Assembly: GCF_000023885.1 (NCBI RefSeq) | Contig: NC_013165.1 | Span: forward strand, 2,294,001-2,358,000 | Direction of reading: 5' to 3' | DNA from: Slackia heliotrinireducens DSM 20476 | GTDB lineage: Bacteria; Actinomycetota; Coriobacteriia; Coriobacteriales; Eggerthellaceae | DNA: 64,000 nt | In this document: positions 27,008-35,148 of the stretch, one piece after another | Layout: every line of letters starts with the position of its first letter | Numbering within the stretch: position 1 is the stretch's first letter | Translations under genes and position numbers: made by a program | Notes under the pieces: model-generated | What the model saw: the letters and a program-made list of their open reading frames with translations, nothing else | Database searches by the model: none | What the model was told of the DNA's origin: nothing

Positions 27008-27724
27008 ATGACTTTCCTGTTCACGCTTATCGCAGTCGTCATTGCGGCGATCGCCCTGCGCAAACCCATCGTCAAGGCCCCGTGGGTCTTCTACGCCCTG
27101 GCTGTTCTGCTCGACGTGGTGCTTCTCATGTCGCAGACCCAGGTTCTGCCCCTGCAGGCACGACTTGCCATCGCCTACCTCATGCAGCGCGGCGGCCTGG
27201 GCGTGGCCACGTTCATCCTGGTCATGTATATCGGCGTACTGCCCCGCGCAAGCTGGGCGTCCCGTTGGCTTCGCCCTATCCGCGCCGAACTCTCGATCAT
27301 CGCCTGCATCCTCATCGCGGGGCACATGTGCGTTTTCCTGCCCGTCTACGCCATGCCGTTCTTCACGGGCAACCTGTCCCAGATAAACGTCATCGGCGCC
27401 TTCGCCATGGCCTTGTGCCTGCTGGTGCTTGTGCTGGTGCTGGGCATCACGTCCTTCAGGTTCGTCAAGCGCCGCATGAAGGCCCGCACCTGGCGCAAGA
27501 TCCAGCGCTTCGCCTACCTGTTCTACGCGCTCGTGTTCGCCCATGTGACCCTCATGCTTGCGCCTGCAGCTGCGGCCGGAAATACCGGAACGGCCGCCAC
27601 CATGGGCGTGTACTGCGTCGTGTTCGTGGTCTACACCGCGCTGCGCATCCACCGCGCCCAGGTGGACCGCCGCGAGAAAATCGACCTGGAACAGACCATC
27701 ATCGAGCAAGGCTTCGTGGAATAG
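27008..27724 (+). CDS. Ferric-reductase-like haem membrane anchor (MsrQ/YedZ-like)
   Basis: A 238-residue protein with six to seven membrane helices. Candidate haem ligands are His in LIAGHMCVF (helix 4) and His in LVFAHVTLM (helix 6), placed as in the ferric-reductase-like transmembrane family that includes MsrQ. A basic cytoplasmic loop (RRMKARTWRKIQRF) separates them. It replaces the NrfD- or DmsC-type quinol-binding subunit usual in such operons, so electrons probably come from the quinol pool through haem b to the four-cluster ferredoxin. Ribosome site AAGGAGG. It is the last gene before the palindromic terminator. Confidence 0.85.
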   Translation: MTFLFTLIAVVIAAIALRKPIVKAPWVFYALAVLLDVVLLMSQTQVLPLQARLAIAYLMQRGGLGVATFILVMYIGVLPRASWASRWLRPIRAELSIIACILIAGHMCVFLPVYAMPFFTGNLSQINVIGAFAMALCLLVLVLVLGITSFRFVKRRMKARTWRKIQRFAYLFYALVFAHVTLMLAPAAAAGNTGTAATMGVYCVVFVVYTALRIHRAQVDRREKIDLEQTIIEQGFVE

Positions 27725-27741
27725 CCCGGCCTTCCCCCTCC

Positions 27742-27785
27742 CACGAAAGCGCCGCGGACGAGCGCTCGTCCGCGGCGCTTTCGTG
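27742..27785. terminator. 22-bp perfect palindrome, bidirectional terminator
   Basis: The 44 bases from CACGAAAGCGCC to GGCGCTTTCGTG form a perfect palindrome between the end of the molybdoenzyme operon and the convergent vWA gene, which stops two bases after it. TTTA follows on the plus strand. Confidence 0.88.
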
Positions 27786-27786
27786 T

Positions 27787-28437
27787 TTACCCCCGACGAT
27801 TGTGGTCGGCTTCCACATCGCGCTTCCAGAAGCTGCGGGAACGCGGCGCCGCCGACGGCATCCTCATGGCGCAGACCGCCGCATCGATCGCGCCGTAGGC
27901 CTTGGCCGTGCCTTGGGAGTCGGGACAGTAATTGGTGGCTCGGTCGCCGGAGATGCCGAAGGACGCCGCCGTTTCGATGGCATCGATGTTCGCACCTAGG
28001 AACAAAAACTCCCAACCCGCCTTCTGACGGGCCTCGACCAGGCTCTTCACCTTGGCAAGGCCGAATTCGCGGCTTGCGTTCTCGTACCCGTCGGTGGTGA
28101 TGACGAACATCACGTGCTCGGGCCTCATCTCCTCGGCCGTGTGCCTGAGGGCGTTGTCCACCTTGAGGATGGTGCGCCCGACGGCATCCAGCAGCGCCGT
28201 GCAGCCCCGCACGTAGTAGTCCTTGTCCGTGATGGGCGCCACACCTTTGATGTCGATGCGGTCATGCAGCAGCTCGTATTTGTCGTCGAACAGCACCGTG
28301 GTCACGGTGACGTCGCCGGGCAAGGCGCGCTGCCTGGCGAGCAGCCCGTTGTAGCCGCCGATGGTATCCGTTTCCAATCCGGACATCGATCCGCTGCGAT
28401 CAAGGATGAATACGAGTTCTGTCAGGCCTTTCTTCAT
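27787..28437 (-). CDS. von Willebrand factor A (vWA) domain protein
   Basis: A 216-residue cytoplasmic vWA protein. The metal-ion-dependent adhesion site shows as DRSGSMSG at about residues 13-20, with further ligands in CTALLDAV (Thr) and TTDGYENAS (Asp). It is short and single-domain, like the vWA proteins of unknown role found in many Gram-positives; a basic tail follows the domain. ATG 28437 has AAGGGGAG upstream. No MoxR ATPase or other usual partner is adjacent. Confidence 0.9.
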   Translation of the reverse strand: MKKGLTELVFILDRSGSMSGLETDTIGGYNGLLARQRALPGDVTVTTVLFDDKYELLHDRIDIKGVAPITDKDYYVRGCTALLDAVGRTILKVDNALRHTAEEMRPEHVMFVITTDGYENASREFGLAKVKSLVEARQKAGWEFLFLGANIDAIETAASFGISGDRATNYCPDSQGTAKAYGAIDAAVCAMRMPSAAPRSRSFWKRDVEADHNRRG

Positions 28438-28546
28438 GTTGCTCCCCTTTCGGTCGCGCGTTGTGATCCCTTGCAGAGCCTACTTTAGGGAACGAAGGCG
28501 CGCGTGTGGTCGCCTGCGAAGCGACAAGCGGCCGGGCGGAACCGAC

Positions 28547-28576
28547 GAAAAAAGGCCCCGGCGATTCGCCAGGGCC
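28547..28576 (-). terminator. Terminator of the membrane protein gene at 28612
   Basis: On the minus strand GGCCCTGGCG, a short loop and CGCCGGGGCC are followed by a run of six T. Confidence 0.8.
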
Positions 28577-28611
28577 CATGCGTTGCATATGTCAGGATTC
28601 GTTCGGTTGCG

Positions 28612-29697
28612 CTATCCTTGGGCGTTTCCGAACCGGAAGGTGTCGATGATGGCTGGAACGTTGGCGGCATCGGCCTCAAGGTACTCGATGCAGATGTAGG
28701 CGCAACGGGTCTCATCGTTCGACTCGATGAAATACTCCTTGACCACCTTCTTGTCCGCCTCGAAATAAGACGTGAGCATGTAGCCGTCCAGCGTGCCGAT
28801 GTCGTACTCCTCCATCGTGGCGTTGATGTAATCGCCGCTGGAATTGTTGTAATCGAGCATCCGGCGGGCGTTGTCTTCGGCGTCGCCCGTCAAACCCGTC
28901 ATGGTGACGATGGTCCCGTACTCCTGACCACCGTAATACTGCGAATCGTAGCTGCTGTTGGGGTCGGAATATGCGATGATGCCCGAATTCTCTTCAAGGG
29001 TCACGTCTTGGAACATCACCCAGTTTTCGGGAATCTCGACATATCCGGACTCGTAGCTGCCGATGATCATATTGCCGGCGGCGGGCTCGAGCACGTCGCC
29101 TTCAGGCACGTTCGAACCGTTGCCTGGGTCGGATTCGGGGACTTCCAGCTGGGGAGTCTGCTCGTTATAGCCGTTGGACGCATCCTGGCCGAAGTAGGGA
29201 TCGCCGATGTACCCGTCGTTGTTCAGGTCCTGGCCCACTTCCTCTTCCAGCTCGTAGACCGCATAGTCGGCATCACCGTTTTCGATCTCGGTCATCGCAG
29301 CGAAGACGCCCAAAGCAATCGCGCCCACCTGCACGATGATCACGATGGTGGCCAGCACGACGCCGACGATGCCCAAAGCCTTCGTCGACTTGGCACGGTC
29401 ACCGCCAAGGCCCTTCTTGACCTGGCCACCGTTCTTCACCAACGCGATAATGCTCAAAATGAGACCCGGTACGGCAAGGGCGATGATGGTAAGCACAAGG
29501 CCGACGATGCTCAGCACGAACGGTGCGTTGGACGGCCCGTTCTGGACGGGCGTATACTGTGGATTGCCCTGGGGCGGTATGGGCTGCTGGCCGTAGGGCG
29601 GCATGGGCTGCTGGCCCTGGGGAGGCATGGGCTGCTGCGGAGCCTGCTGCCACTGCTGGCCCTGGTTCCCGTCGTTCGGATACGTCTGGTTGCTCAT
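28612..29697 (-). CDS. Membrane protein with Pro/Gln-rich N-terminus and extracytoplasmic domain
   Basis: A 361-residue protein. Residues 1-55 are Pro/Gln/Gly-rich with repeated PMPPQGQQ-like units. Two membrane helices follow (about 60-84 and 107-132), separated by a basic loop, a DUF4190-like pattern. The rest is an acidic, probably extracytoplasmic domain with EIPENWVMF and a conserved-looking EYFIESNDETR stretch. ATG 29697 follows AAGGAG. The start of this gene and the layout resemble exported stress or surface proteins of Coriobacteriia, but I do not recognise a named function. Confidence 0.8.
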   Translation of the reverse strand: MSNQTYPNDGNQGQQWQQAPQQPMPPQGQQPMPPYGQQPIPPQGNPQYTPVQNGPSNAPFVLSIVGLVLTIIALAVPGLILSIIALVKNGGQVKKGLGGDRAKSTKALGIVGVVLATIVIIVQVGAIALGVFAAMTEIENGDADYAVYELEEEVGQDLNNDGYIGDPYFGQDASNGYNEQTPQLEVPESDPGNGSNVPEGDVLEPAAGNMIIGSYESGYVEIPENWVMFQDVTLEENSGIIAYSDPNSSYDSQYYGGQEYGTIVTMTGLTGDAEDNARRMLDYNNSSGDYINATMEEYDIGTLDGYMLTSYFEADKKVVKEYFIESNDETRCAYICIEYLEADAANVPAIIDTFRFGNAQG

Positions 29698-29819
29698 GTA
29701 AGCTCCTTTCGGAAAAGACGGCTCGCGGCCGCCGTAAGACTGCATGGCCCCATTCTACAGCTGCAGACTATTTCGCCACAAAACGTTGGCAAACCGTGGC
29801 GAATCGGTCGCATTCCAAT

Positions 29820-29851
29820 CAAAAACGCCGCAGGGAAACCTGCGGCGGTAA
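29820..29851 (-). terminator. Terminator of the fchA-folD-folE operon
   Basis: On the minus strand CCGCCGCAGG, TTTC and CCTGCGGCG are followed by TTTTTG, 24 bases past the folE stop. Confidence 0.88.
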
Positions 29852-29874
29852 ATGGAACACATGCGACACTGACG

Positions 29875-30462
29875 CTACAGCCCCAACAGACGCAGCGCCT
29901 CCTCGCGGGTGGGAAGGTCGGCGAAGCAGCCGCGGACCGCCGACGTGACGGTGACGCTGCCGGGCTTGCGCACACCGCGCATGGTCATGCAGCTGTGCTC
30001 GGCCTCGGCCACCACCAGCACGCCGCGGGGCTCCAAGGTGGACATCATGGCATCGGCGACCTGCGAGGTCAAACGCTCCTGCAGCTGCGGCCGACGGGCG
30101 TAGCCCTCCACGCAGCGGGCGATTTTCGACAGGCCTGTGATGCGTCCCTTGCGAGGTATGTAGGCCACATGGACCTTTCCTGTGAAGGGCAGGAGGTGAT
30201 GTTCGCACATGGACGCGAAGGGGATGTCCTTCACGATGACCATCTCTTCGTGGTGCTCCTCCTGGAACTGCTTGCGCAACGGCTCGCAGGGGTCGCTTTG
30301 CAGCCCGCCGAAGATTTCGGCGCAGGCGCGGGCCACACGGTTGGGCGTTTCACGGATGCCTTCGCGGTCGGGGTCCTCGCCGATGGCGATAAGGAATTCC
30401 CGGATGGCCGCCTCGGCACGGGCCTGGTCAAGCTCGCCGTAGGGTTTGATGGGGTCGGTCAT
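29875..30462 (-). CDS. folE: GTP cyclohydrolase I
   Basis: A 195-residue enzyme that makes 7,8-dihydroneopterin triphosphate from GTP, the first step of folate synthesis. Zinc ligands are Cys86 and His89 in the CEHHLLPF motif and the later Cys in [10 protein letters not shown]. Catalytic and binding segments RETPNRVAR and GLSKIAR are intact. ATG 30462 lies one base after the folD stop codon, so the two are coupled; the AAAGGA ribosome site is about twelve bases upstream. It is last in fchA-folD-folE, tying folate supply to the C1 enzymes. Confidence 0.96.
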   Translation of the reverse strand: MTDPIKPYGELDQARAEAAIREFLIAIGEDPDREGIRETPNRVARACAEIFGGLQSDPCEPLRKQFQEEHHEEMVIVKDIPFASMCEHHLLPFTGKVHVAYIPRKGRITGLSKIARCVEGYARRPQLQERLTSQVADAMMSTLEPRGVLVVAEAEHSCMTMRGVRKPGSVTVTSAVRGCFADLPTREEALRLLGL

Positions 30463-30463
30463 G

Positions 30464-31318
30464 CTAGCACAACGTCCTTTCTGCTGCGTCAATCACGTGT
30501 TTGGCCAGAACGGCAGTGGTAACGGAACCCACACCGCCTGGCACGGGCGAGATGGCGGCGACGATCGGCTCGACGGAGGCGAAGTCCACGTCCCCCGCAA
30601 GCTTGCCGGCATCCTCGTCCCAGTTGATGCCAACGTCAATGATAGTCTGGCCGGCGCGGACATGTTCGGAGCGAAGCGTGCCGATGCGGCCAGCGGCCAC
30701 CACGACAATGTCAGCGTTTCGGCATTCGGAGGCCAGGTCTTTCGTGCGGGTGTGGCACATGGTGACGGTGGCGTTGCGGGCCTGCAGCATGACCGACACC
30801 GGTTTGCCGATGACCAGCGATCGGCCGATTACCGTGACCTTCGCACCCGTCAGATCGTATCCGTAGTGGTCGAGCATTTCCAGAACCGCCTGGGCCGTGC
30901 AGGGCGGATACCCCTGGCCGTTGTTGACGAACACGCCCATGAGCGACCCGTCGGTCATGCAGTCCACGTCTTTGGCCGGATCCAGAGCCTGGCAGGCGGC
31001 ATGCTCGTCGAAGCCGCCAGGAAGCGGACGCATCATGATGCATCCGTGGATGGATTCGTCGTCGTTGATGGCGTGGATAGCGGCCAGAAGCTCGTCCTGG
31101 GAACAGTCCTCGGGAAGGACCTCGACCCGCAGATCGACGCCTACCGATTCGCAGCGCTTGCGGGCGCCACGTTCGTAGGAAAGGTCGTCAGGCTTGTTGC
31201 CCACACGCAGGATGACCAGCGTTGGCGCCGCACCTGCAGCTCTGCACGCCTGGGCGCGCAAGGCCAGCTCCTCGGTCATTGCCGCAACGACCGGTGCGGC
31301 TTTCAGGATTTCAGCCAT
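30464..31318 (-). CDS. folD: Methylene-tetrahydrofolate dehydrogenase, FolD variant without cyclohydrolase residues
   Basis: A 284-residue FolD-family enzyme oxidising 5,10-methylene-THF with NAD(P)+. The dinucleotide-binding part is intact ([16 protein letters not shown], then [10 protein letters not shown]). In the folate site Tyr48 is kept, but the catalytic Lys of the usual YxxxK motif is Ala52 (YERGARK), and the Gln of the VQLPLP motif is Met96 (IMMRPLP); Asp119 is kept. Lys and Gln are needed for the cyclohydrolase step. A FolD subfamily with this pattern occurs in Clostridia. The upstream fchA gene, three bases away, encodes a separate cyclohydrolase. Confidence 0.93.
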   Translation of the reverse strand: MAEILKAAPVVAAMTEELALRAQACRAAGAAPTLVILRVGNKPDDLSYERGARKRCESVGVDLRVEVLPEDCSQDELLAAIHAINDDESIHGCIMMRPLPGGFDEHAACQALDPAKDVDCMTDGSLMGVFVNNGQGYPPCTAQAVLEMLDHYGYDLTGAKVTVIGRSLVIGKPVSVMLQARNATVTMCHTRTKDLASECRNADIVVVAAGRIGTLRSEHVRAGQTIIDVGINWDEDAGKLAGDVDFASVEPIVAAISPVPGGVGSVTTAVLAKHVIDAAERTLC

Positions 31319-31321
31319 TGA

Positions 31322-31951
31322 TCAGTCCCTTCGTATGGCGGCTTCGACCTGGGCGGCCACGTCGTTGGCCAGCGGGACGTATGATGCCAGCATGCTGTCC
31401 ACTTCGCAGTCGAGCCGCTGCGCCGTCTCGCGGTTCGCAAGCGTTGCGGTGTTGACGAATATGTTCAGGCTTGCAGCCTGCAGCGCAGCCGCGCACAGAT
31501 AGGCGCCGCAGCCCACATCGGACAGAAGCATGCGGCTGCCTTTGCGGCCCATTTCCTCAAGCAGGTCTATGGCCTCGCAGATGGCGCGCATCATCTCCAA
31601 CGGCGCTTGGCAGGCGGCCAAGGTGGCTTCTTCCAGCACCTGGGCTCGCATCGGGTCCTCTTTGGGGATGCCGTAGGCGCGAGACAGGGGCTCGAAGGCT
31701 TCGGCGTCCTTCTGCACCAGGTCGAGAAGGCGGATGCGGATGCCTTCCGCACTGGCGCACATACGCTCGATGTCGTCCTGCACATCGGCGTACTTCTTCT
31801 TGCCTATGGTGAAGTTGCCTACCATAGATCCCAGGGCCGCACCCAAGGCGCCAGCCAGCGCAGCAGCGCCGCCGCCTCCGGGGACAGATTCTTTCGCTGC
31901 CAGCTTCGATGCGAAATCATCGCAGCTCAACTGGGTTAAACGTTCTTGCAT
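31322..31951 (-). CDS. fchA: Methenyl-tetrahydrofolate cyclohydrolase (FchA/cyclodeaminase family)
   Basis: A 209-residue all-helical protein of the formiminotransferase-cyclodeaminase family. The folate-binding Gly-rich turn PGGGGAAALAGALGAALG is at about residues 23-40. Stand-alone members act as methenyl-THF cyclohydrolase in acetogens and other anaerobes. I chose ATG 31951 (GGGAAGG upstream); a longer open frame to the right runs through the promoter and the opposite gene. First in fchA-folD-folE, and functionally paired with a FolD that lacks the cyclohydrolase residues. Confidence 0.93.
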   Translation of the reverse strand: MQERLTQLSCDDFASKLAAKESVPGGGGAAALAGALGAALGSMVGNFTIGKKKYADVQDDIERMCASAEGIRIRLLDLVQKDAEAFEPLSRAYGIPKEDPMRAQVLEEATLAACQAPLEMMRAICEAIDLLEEMGRKGSRMLLSDVGCGAYLCAAALQAASLNIFVNTATLANRETAQRLDCEVDSMLASYVPLANDVAAQVEAAIRRD

Positions 31952-32138
31952 GCATGCCTTCCCATCATACGGATGCGCAGGGGCGCCTAACACGGACGAA
32001 CACATTATAAGCCTTTGCCCCGCACCGATTCGGACCATACGGAACAACGTAAACAGGCTGTGCGAATTTACGGAAATCGCCGGCCGCCCCGATGCCTTGT
32101 GCCATAATCGTACCAGCAAAACCGAGCGAAGGAGCCCT

Positions 32139-32789
32139 ATGCCGAAGCGCACCATCGATGCGTTCGTCTTCGACCTGGACGGAACGCTGCTGCACACCCT
32201 GCCCGATCTGATCGCCGTCACCAACGAGTCGCTGCGGCATTTCGGGATGCCCGAACACGACGACGCGGCCATCCAATCCTTCGCCGCGAACGGGGCCGTC
32301 GCCCTCATGCTGCAGGCAGTTCCCAATAATTGCAGCCCTGAACTGGCACAAGAGGCGCTTGCCTACTGGAAGGCAACAGCGTTGGACCACGGCGCGTTGC
32401 TGTCTCGCCCCTTCCCCGGTGTGGTCGAAACGCTTGGGCGGCTACACGAGGCAGGCAAGCAGCTTGGCGTGCTGTCGAACAAGTTCCAGGCGGGTGTGGA
32501 CGACCAGCTGGCGCACAACCTTCCCGACCTGTTCGACGTGGCGTTGGGAGACGGCAGCGTGCCCCGCAAGCCCGATCCCACCGGCATGTTGGAGACGGCG
32601 CGGCGCCTGGGCGTGGCTCCCGAGCGCATGGCATACGTGGGCGACTCCGTCGGCGACATGCAGGCGGCCGTCAGAGCAGGAGCGCTAGCCGTAGGCGTGA
32701 CCTGGGGATACCACCCTGTCGAGCAGATCAAGGCAGCCGGTGCCGACATGCTGCTCGACACGCCGGAGCAGCTTCTCACACTGATCTAG
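32139..32789 (+). CDS. HAD-family phosphatase (phosphoglycolate phosphatase-like)
   Basis: A 216-residue HAD hydrolase of subfamily IA. Motif I is FDLDGTLL with nucleophile Asp12 and Asp14, motif II is the Ser in LSNKF, motif III the Lys in RKPDP, and motif IV GDSVGDM. A helical cap lies between motifs I and II. Close relatives include phosphoglycolate phosphatase, but substrate is not predictable. ATG 32139 follows GAAGGAG. Its TAG stop shares the bases CTAG with the stop of the convergent hydrolase. Confidence 0.93.
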   Translation: MPKRTIDAFVFDLDGTLLHTLPDLIAVTNESLRHFGMPEHDDAAIQSFAANGAVALMLQAVPNNCSPELAQEALAYWKATALDHGALLSRPFPGVVETLGRLHEAGKQLGVLSNKFQAGVDDQLAHNLPDLFDVALGDGSVPRKPDPTGMLETARRLGVAPERMAYVGDSVGDMQAAVRAGALAVGVTWGYHPVEQIKAAGADMLLDTPEQLLTLI

Positions 32790-33595
32790 AGTTCCCCTTG
32801 GAGAAACGCCAGCAGCCGGTCCTGGAAATCGCTGGCCTCTTCGTAGGCACCGTGGCCGTATTCATCATATATATGTAGAAGCGCGTTCGGAATGCGGGAC
32901 ACCAGCTCCAACGACGCCTCGCCCGTGACCGTTTCATCCTTCGCGCCGCCGATGACCAACGTGGGCGCCGTGATGCCTGCCAACTCGTCGTAGGCGTCAT
33001 GGGTCAGGCATGCATCCGCCTGCACGAGGAAGCGGCTATAGCTTTTCGGCTTGGTTACCGCTCCGACCAGCCCGTACATGGCTTTCGACTTCGCGAAGTA
33101 TTCCGGCGTGTACATGTATCTGGCCGTATCGAGCATAAGCTCGCGCCGGTCGCCCCGAAGAGCAAGCTCCTTCCAGTGCTCGATGCGCCGCTCAATCGTG
33201 GCGTTTCGGCGGGCGGCCGTCACCACAAGCACCAGTTTGTCCACCCTTTCGGGATGGCGGATGGCAATCTCCTGGGCGATCATGCCGCCCAACGACACGC
33301 CAACCACGCAAGCCCGCTGCAGTCCGAGCCGATCCATGCACGTCACGACGTCATCGGCCATATCCCTGGTGGAGAAAGCATCGGGCAGCACGTTTCGCCT
33401 GCTGAAAGAGTACACACGGAACCGCTTCGCAATCTTGCGGTACATGAGGGAAAAGGGCGCGGCCATGCCCCTGACGGTTTTCAGCCCATCTCCCAACCCC
33501 GGAATCAGGATAAGGGCTTCGCTGCCCGACCCGAATCCGATGTAATCCATGTCTGAACCGCCGACGGGCATGCGCCCGCCTTCAAGGTTGAACAT
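32786..33595 (-). CDS. Alpha/beta hydrolase
   Basis: A 269-residue cytoplasmic alpha/beta-hydrolase. The nucleophile Ser101 lies in GVSLGG, the acid is probably Asp in GGAKDETV, and the base His in YDEYGHGAY. The oxyanion-hole region reads LIPGLGDG. Substrate unknown; the cap is short, as in small esterases. It lies 26 bases downstream of the disrupted methyltransferase gene in the same direction, but transcribes from its own good start (ATG 33595 after AGGGGGAG). The stop overlaps that of the convergent HAD gene. Confidence 0.9.
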   Translation of the reverse strand: MFNLEGGRMPVGGSDMDYIGFGSGSEALILIPGLGDGLKTVRGMAAPFSLMYRKIAKRFRVYSFSRRNVLPDAFSTRDMADDVVTCMDRLGLQRACVVGVSLGGMIAQEIAIRHPERVDKLVLVVTAARRNATIERRIEHWKELALRGDRRELMLDTARYMYTPEYFAKSKAMYGLVGAVTKPKSYSRFLVQADACLTHDAYDELAGITAPTLVIGGAKDETVTGEASLELVSRIPNALLHIYDEYGHGAYEEASDFQDRLLAFLQGEL

Positions 33596-33621
33596 GCCTC
33601 CCCCTTCTGCCTTTCACGGCA

Positions 33622-34293
33622 CTACCAGATGAACGGAACCAGGCGGTACCGCACGCGGCCTTCGTATTCCCTATATCCGGATAGTCCCTGTTCAAGCACC
33701 GATTCTTCGTTTCGGATGCGCTTGACTATAATGGGAATGTACGCGCACATGACCACCAGCGACGGCAGCGAGCCCAGCACCACCGGCATCGCCAAAAACA
33801 GCAATGTGGTCACGGCGTACATGGGATGCCGCACGATGCCATAGAGCCCGGTGTCCACCACACGCTGCCCCTCTTGTACTTCCACCGTGCGTGAAAGGTA
33901 GGCGTTTTCGCGAAGCACCTCGGCATACAGCACGTACGAGATCAGGAACACCGCGACACCCGCGATGCTTGCGCCCCAAGGCAGCACGCACCATCCGAAT
34001 CGGAAGTTAAGCCCCGCCAGCACGAAAGCGACCACGAACATGAGGCCGCTCAACGCCACCACGGCGCGCTGCTCGCTCTCGTTCTCCCGCATGTTCAGCC
34101 GCTTCCGCAGCAGGTCCGGGGCCTTCGCAACCATAACCAGCCCCGCTATGAACATGGGGATGAAAAGCACGCCCATGAGCAGTCACCCTTGCGGCCATCG
34201 CAGGGTGCCTGCAGGAACGAACAGCAAGACCGCCATGACGATCAGCCCTGCGCCGTATTTTGCCAGCGCGCCACCCAGCAGCCTCACATCCAT
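33622..34293 (-). pseudogene. ICMT/phospholipid-methyltransferase-like membrane protein, interrupted by in-frame TGA
   Basis: Reading from ATG 34293 gives 36 residues ending in GTLRWPQG, then TGA at 34185-34183, then LLMGVLFIPMF and on to PFIW at 33622. In frame the whole is 223 residues, the normal length of the isoprenylcysteine-carboxyl-methyltransferase-like membrane family, whose members have Trp where the TGA stands. A TGG-to-TGA change would explain it. The rest is intact: four to five membrane helices, then GLYGIVRHPMY and RIRNEESVLEQ, which bind SAM. An internal ATG at 34176 could still give a 184-residue protein lacking the first helix. TGA serves as an ordinary stop elsewhere in this window. 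Confidence 0.8.
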
Positions 34294-34378
34294 GTCTACC
34301 CGCCTTTCCCACCCCGTTTCAGGGTGCACGCAAGACACCCTTCAGTAGGGTTGCCGCAACGCTTATGGAAACCGAATG

Positions 34379-34852
34379 CTATGCCTCGGCAATCGGCACA
34401 TCGATGATCTCAACGGGTTCGACGCTCTGCACGTCCTCGGCCGCAGCAGCCGCGCGGGCGTCGCGCCATTCGGAGAACGCACGAAGCTCGGGCTCGTTGA
34501 TGGCCATGACGAACGTGGCGATGACAAGGTCATCTGCAAAACCAACGACCGGGATGTCATCGGGGATGATGTCCTTCTGTTTCACCAGGTAGAGGAAGGC
34601 ACCCACCAGCGACACGATGACCTTCGGCGATACATCGGTGTATTCCCTGGTGATGTAGCTTTTCACCATGGCAGCCATCACCGGCACGTTCGTGAACGCC
34701 GCCGAAACGGTGTCGGGCAGGCCGTTCATCTTCTCCTGGAGCTTCGCCAAAAGCTCTTCGACCTGGGCCGGATCCTCGACGATGCTCTGCGCCTTCGCCA
34801 TGCCCTTGTTCAGGATGTCGCGCGCCCATTCCATAGAAAACTGCTGTGCCAT
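34379..34852 (-). CDS. DUF1232 (YkvA-like) protein
   Basis: A 157-residue protein. The DUF1232 core spans about residues 75-125 with KVIVSLVGAFLYLVKQKDIIPDD and the following GFADDLVIATFVM; the preceding half is helical and acidic. This short hydrophobic hairpin family is membrane-associated and of unknown function. ATG 34852 follows AAGGAGG; the open frame continues upstream to 35089, but with no ribosome site. Single gene. Confidence 0.85.
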   Translation of the reverse strand: MAQQFSMEWARDILNKGMAKAQSIVEDPAQVEELLAKLQEKMNGLPDTVSAAFTNVPVMAAMVKSYITREYTDVSPKVIVSLVGAFLYLVKQKDIIPDDIPVVGFADDLVIATFVMAINEPELRAFSEWRDARAAAAAEDVQSVEPVEIIDVPIAEA

Positions 34853-35092
34853 AGGAGCCTCCTTGCCTCGGTTCGAACCGCATGTCATCAGAAACATTGT
34901 ACCCCGAACCTGAAGCGCAGGCCACGGCGCCGTCGGCTTGGACGACGAGCTGCATCCTGCCTCGGTCGAGACGAGGGCTGTGCAAAACAGGTTCGTCCGG
35001 AGTTTCGTCCGATCTTGGGCTTTCCAGACGGCAACCGAACTCGAAAACCAGCCATCAGCGAGGAGGCTCGCCCGAAACTCCCCGAACAAGAA

Positions 35093-35121
35093 GAGGCGGC
35101 AGGGGACAACCCTTGCCGCCT
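35093..35121 (-). terminator. Terminator of fhs
   Basis: On the minus strand GGCGGCAAGGG, TTGT and CCCTGCCGCC are followed by a T-rich TCTTCTTGTT, 28 bases past the stop codon. Confidence 0.75.
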
Positions 35122-35148
35122 CGAACGGAGCAGAAAACGATGTGCCGC

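Noticed and set aside
32786-32789. CTAG shared by two convergent stop codons
   Set aside because: A compact arrangement but common in dense genomes; no functional consequence is implied.
33622-34293. Selenocysteine or reassigned TGA codon
   Set aside because: Relatives have Trp at this position, I see no selenocysteine element after the TGA, and TGA is used as a normal stop in neighbouring genes such as fchA.
34860-34885. GGTTCGAACC, like a tRNA T-arm
   Set aside because: No acceptor stem, D-arm or anticodon arm can be built around it; it is a simple palindrome.
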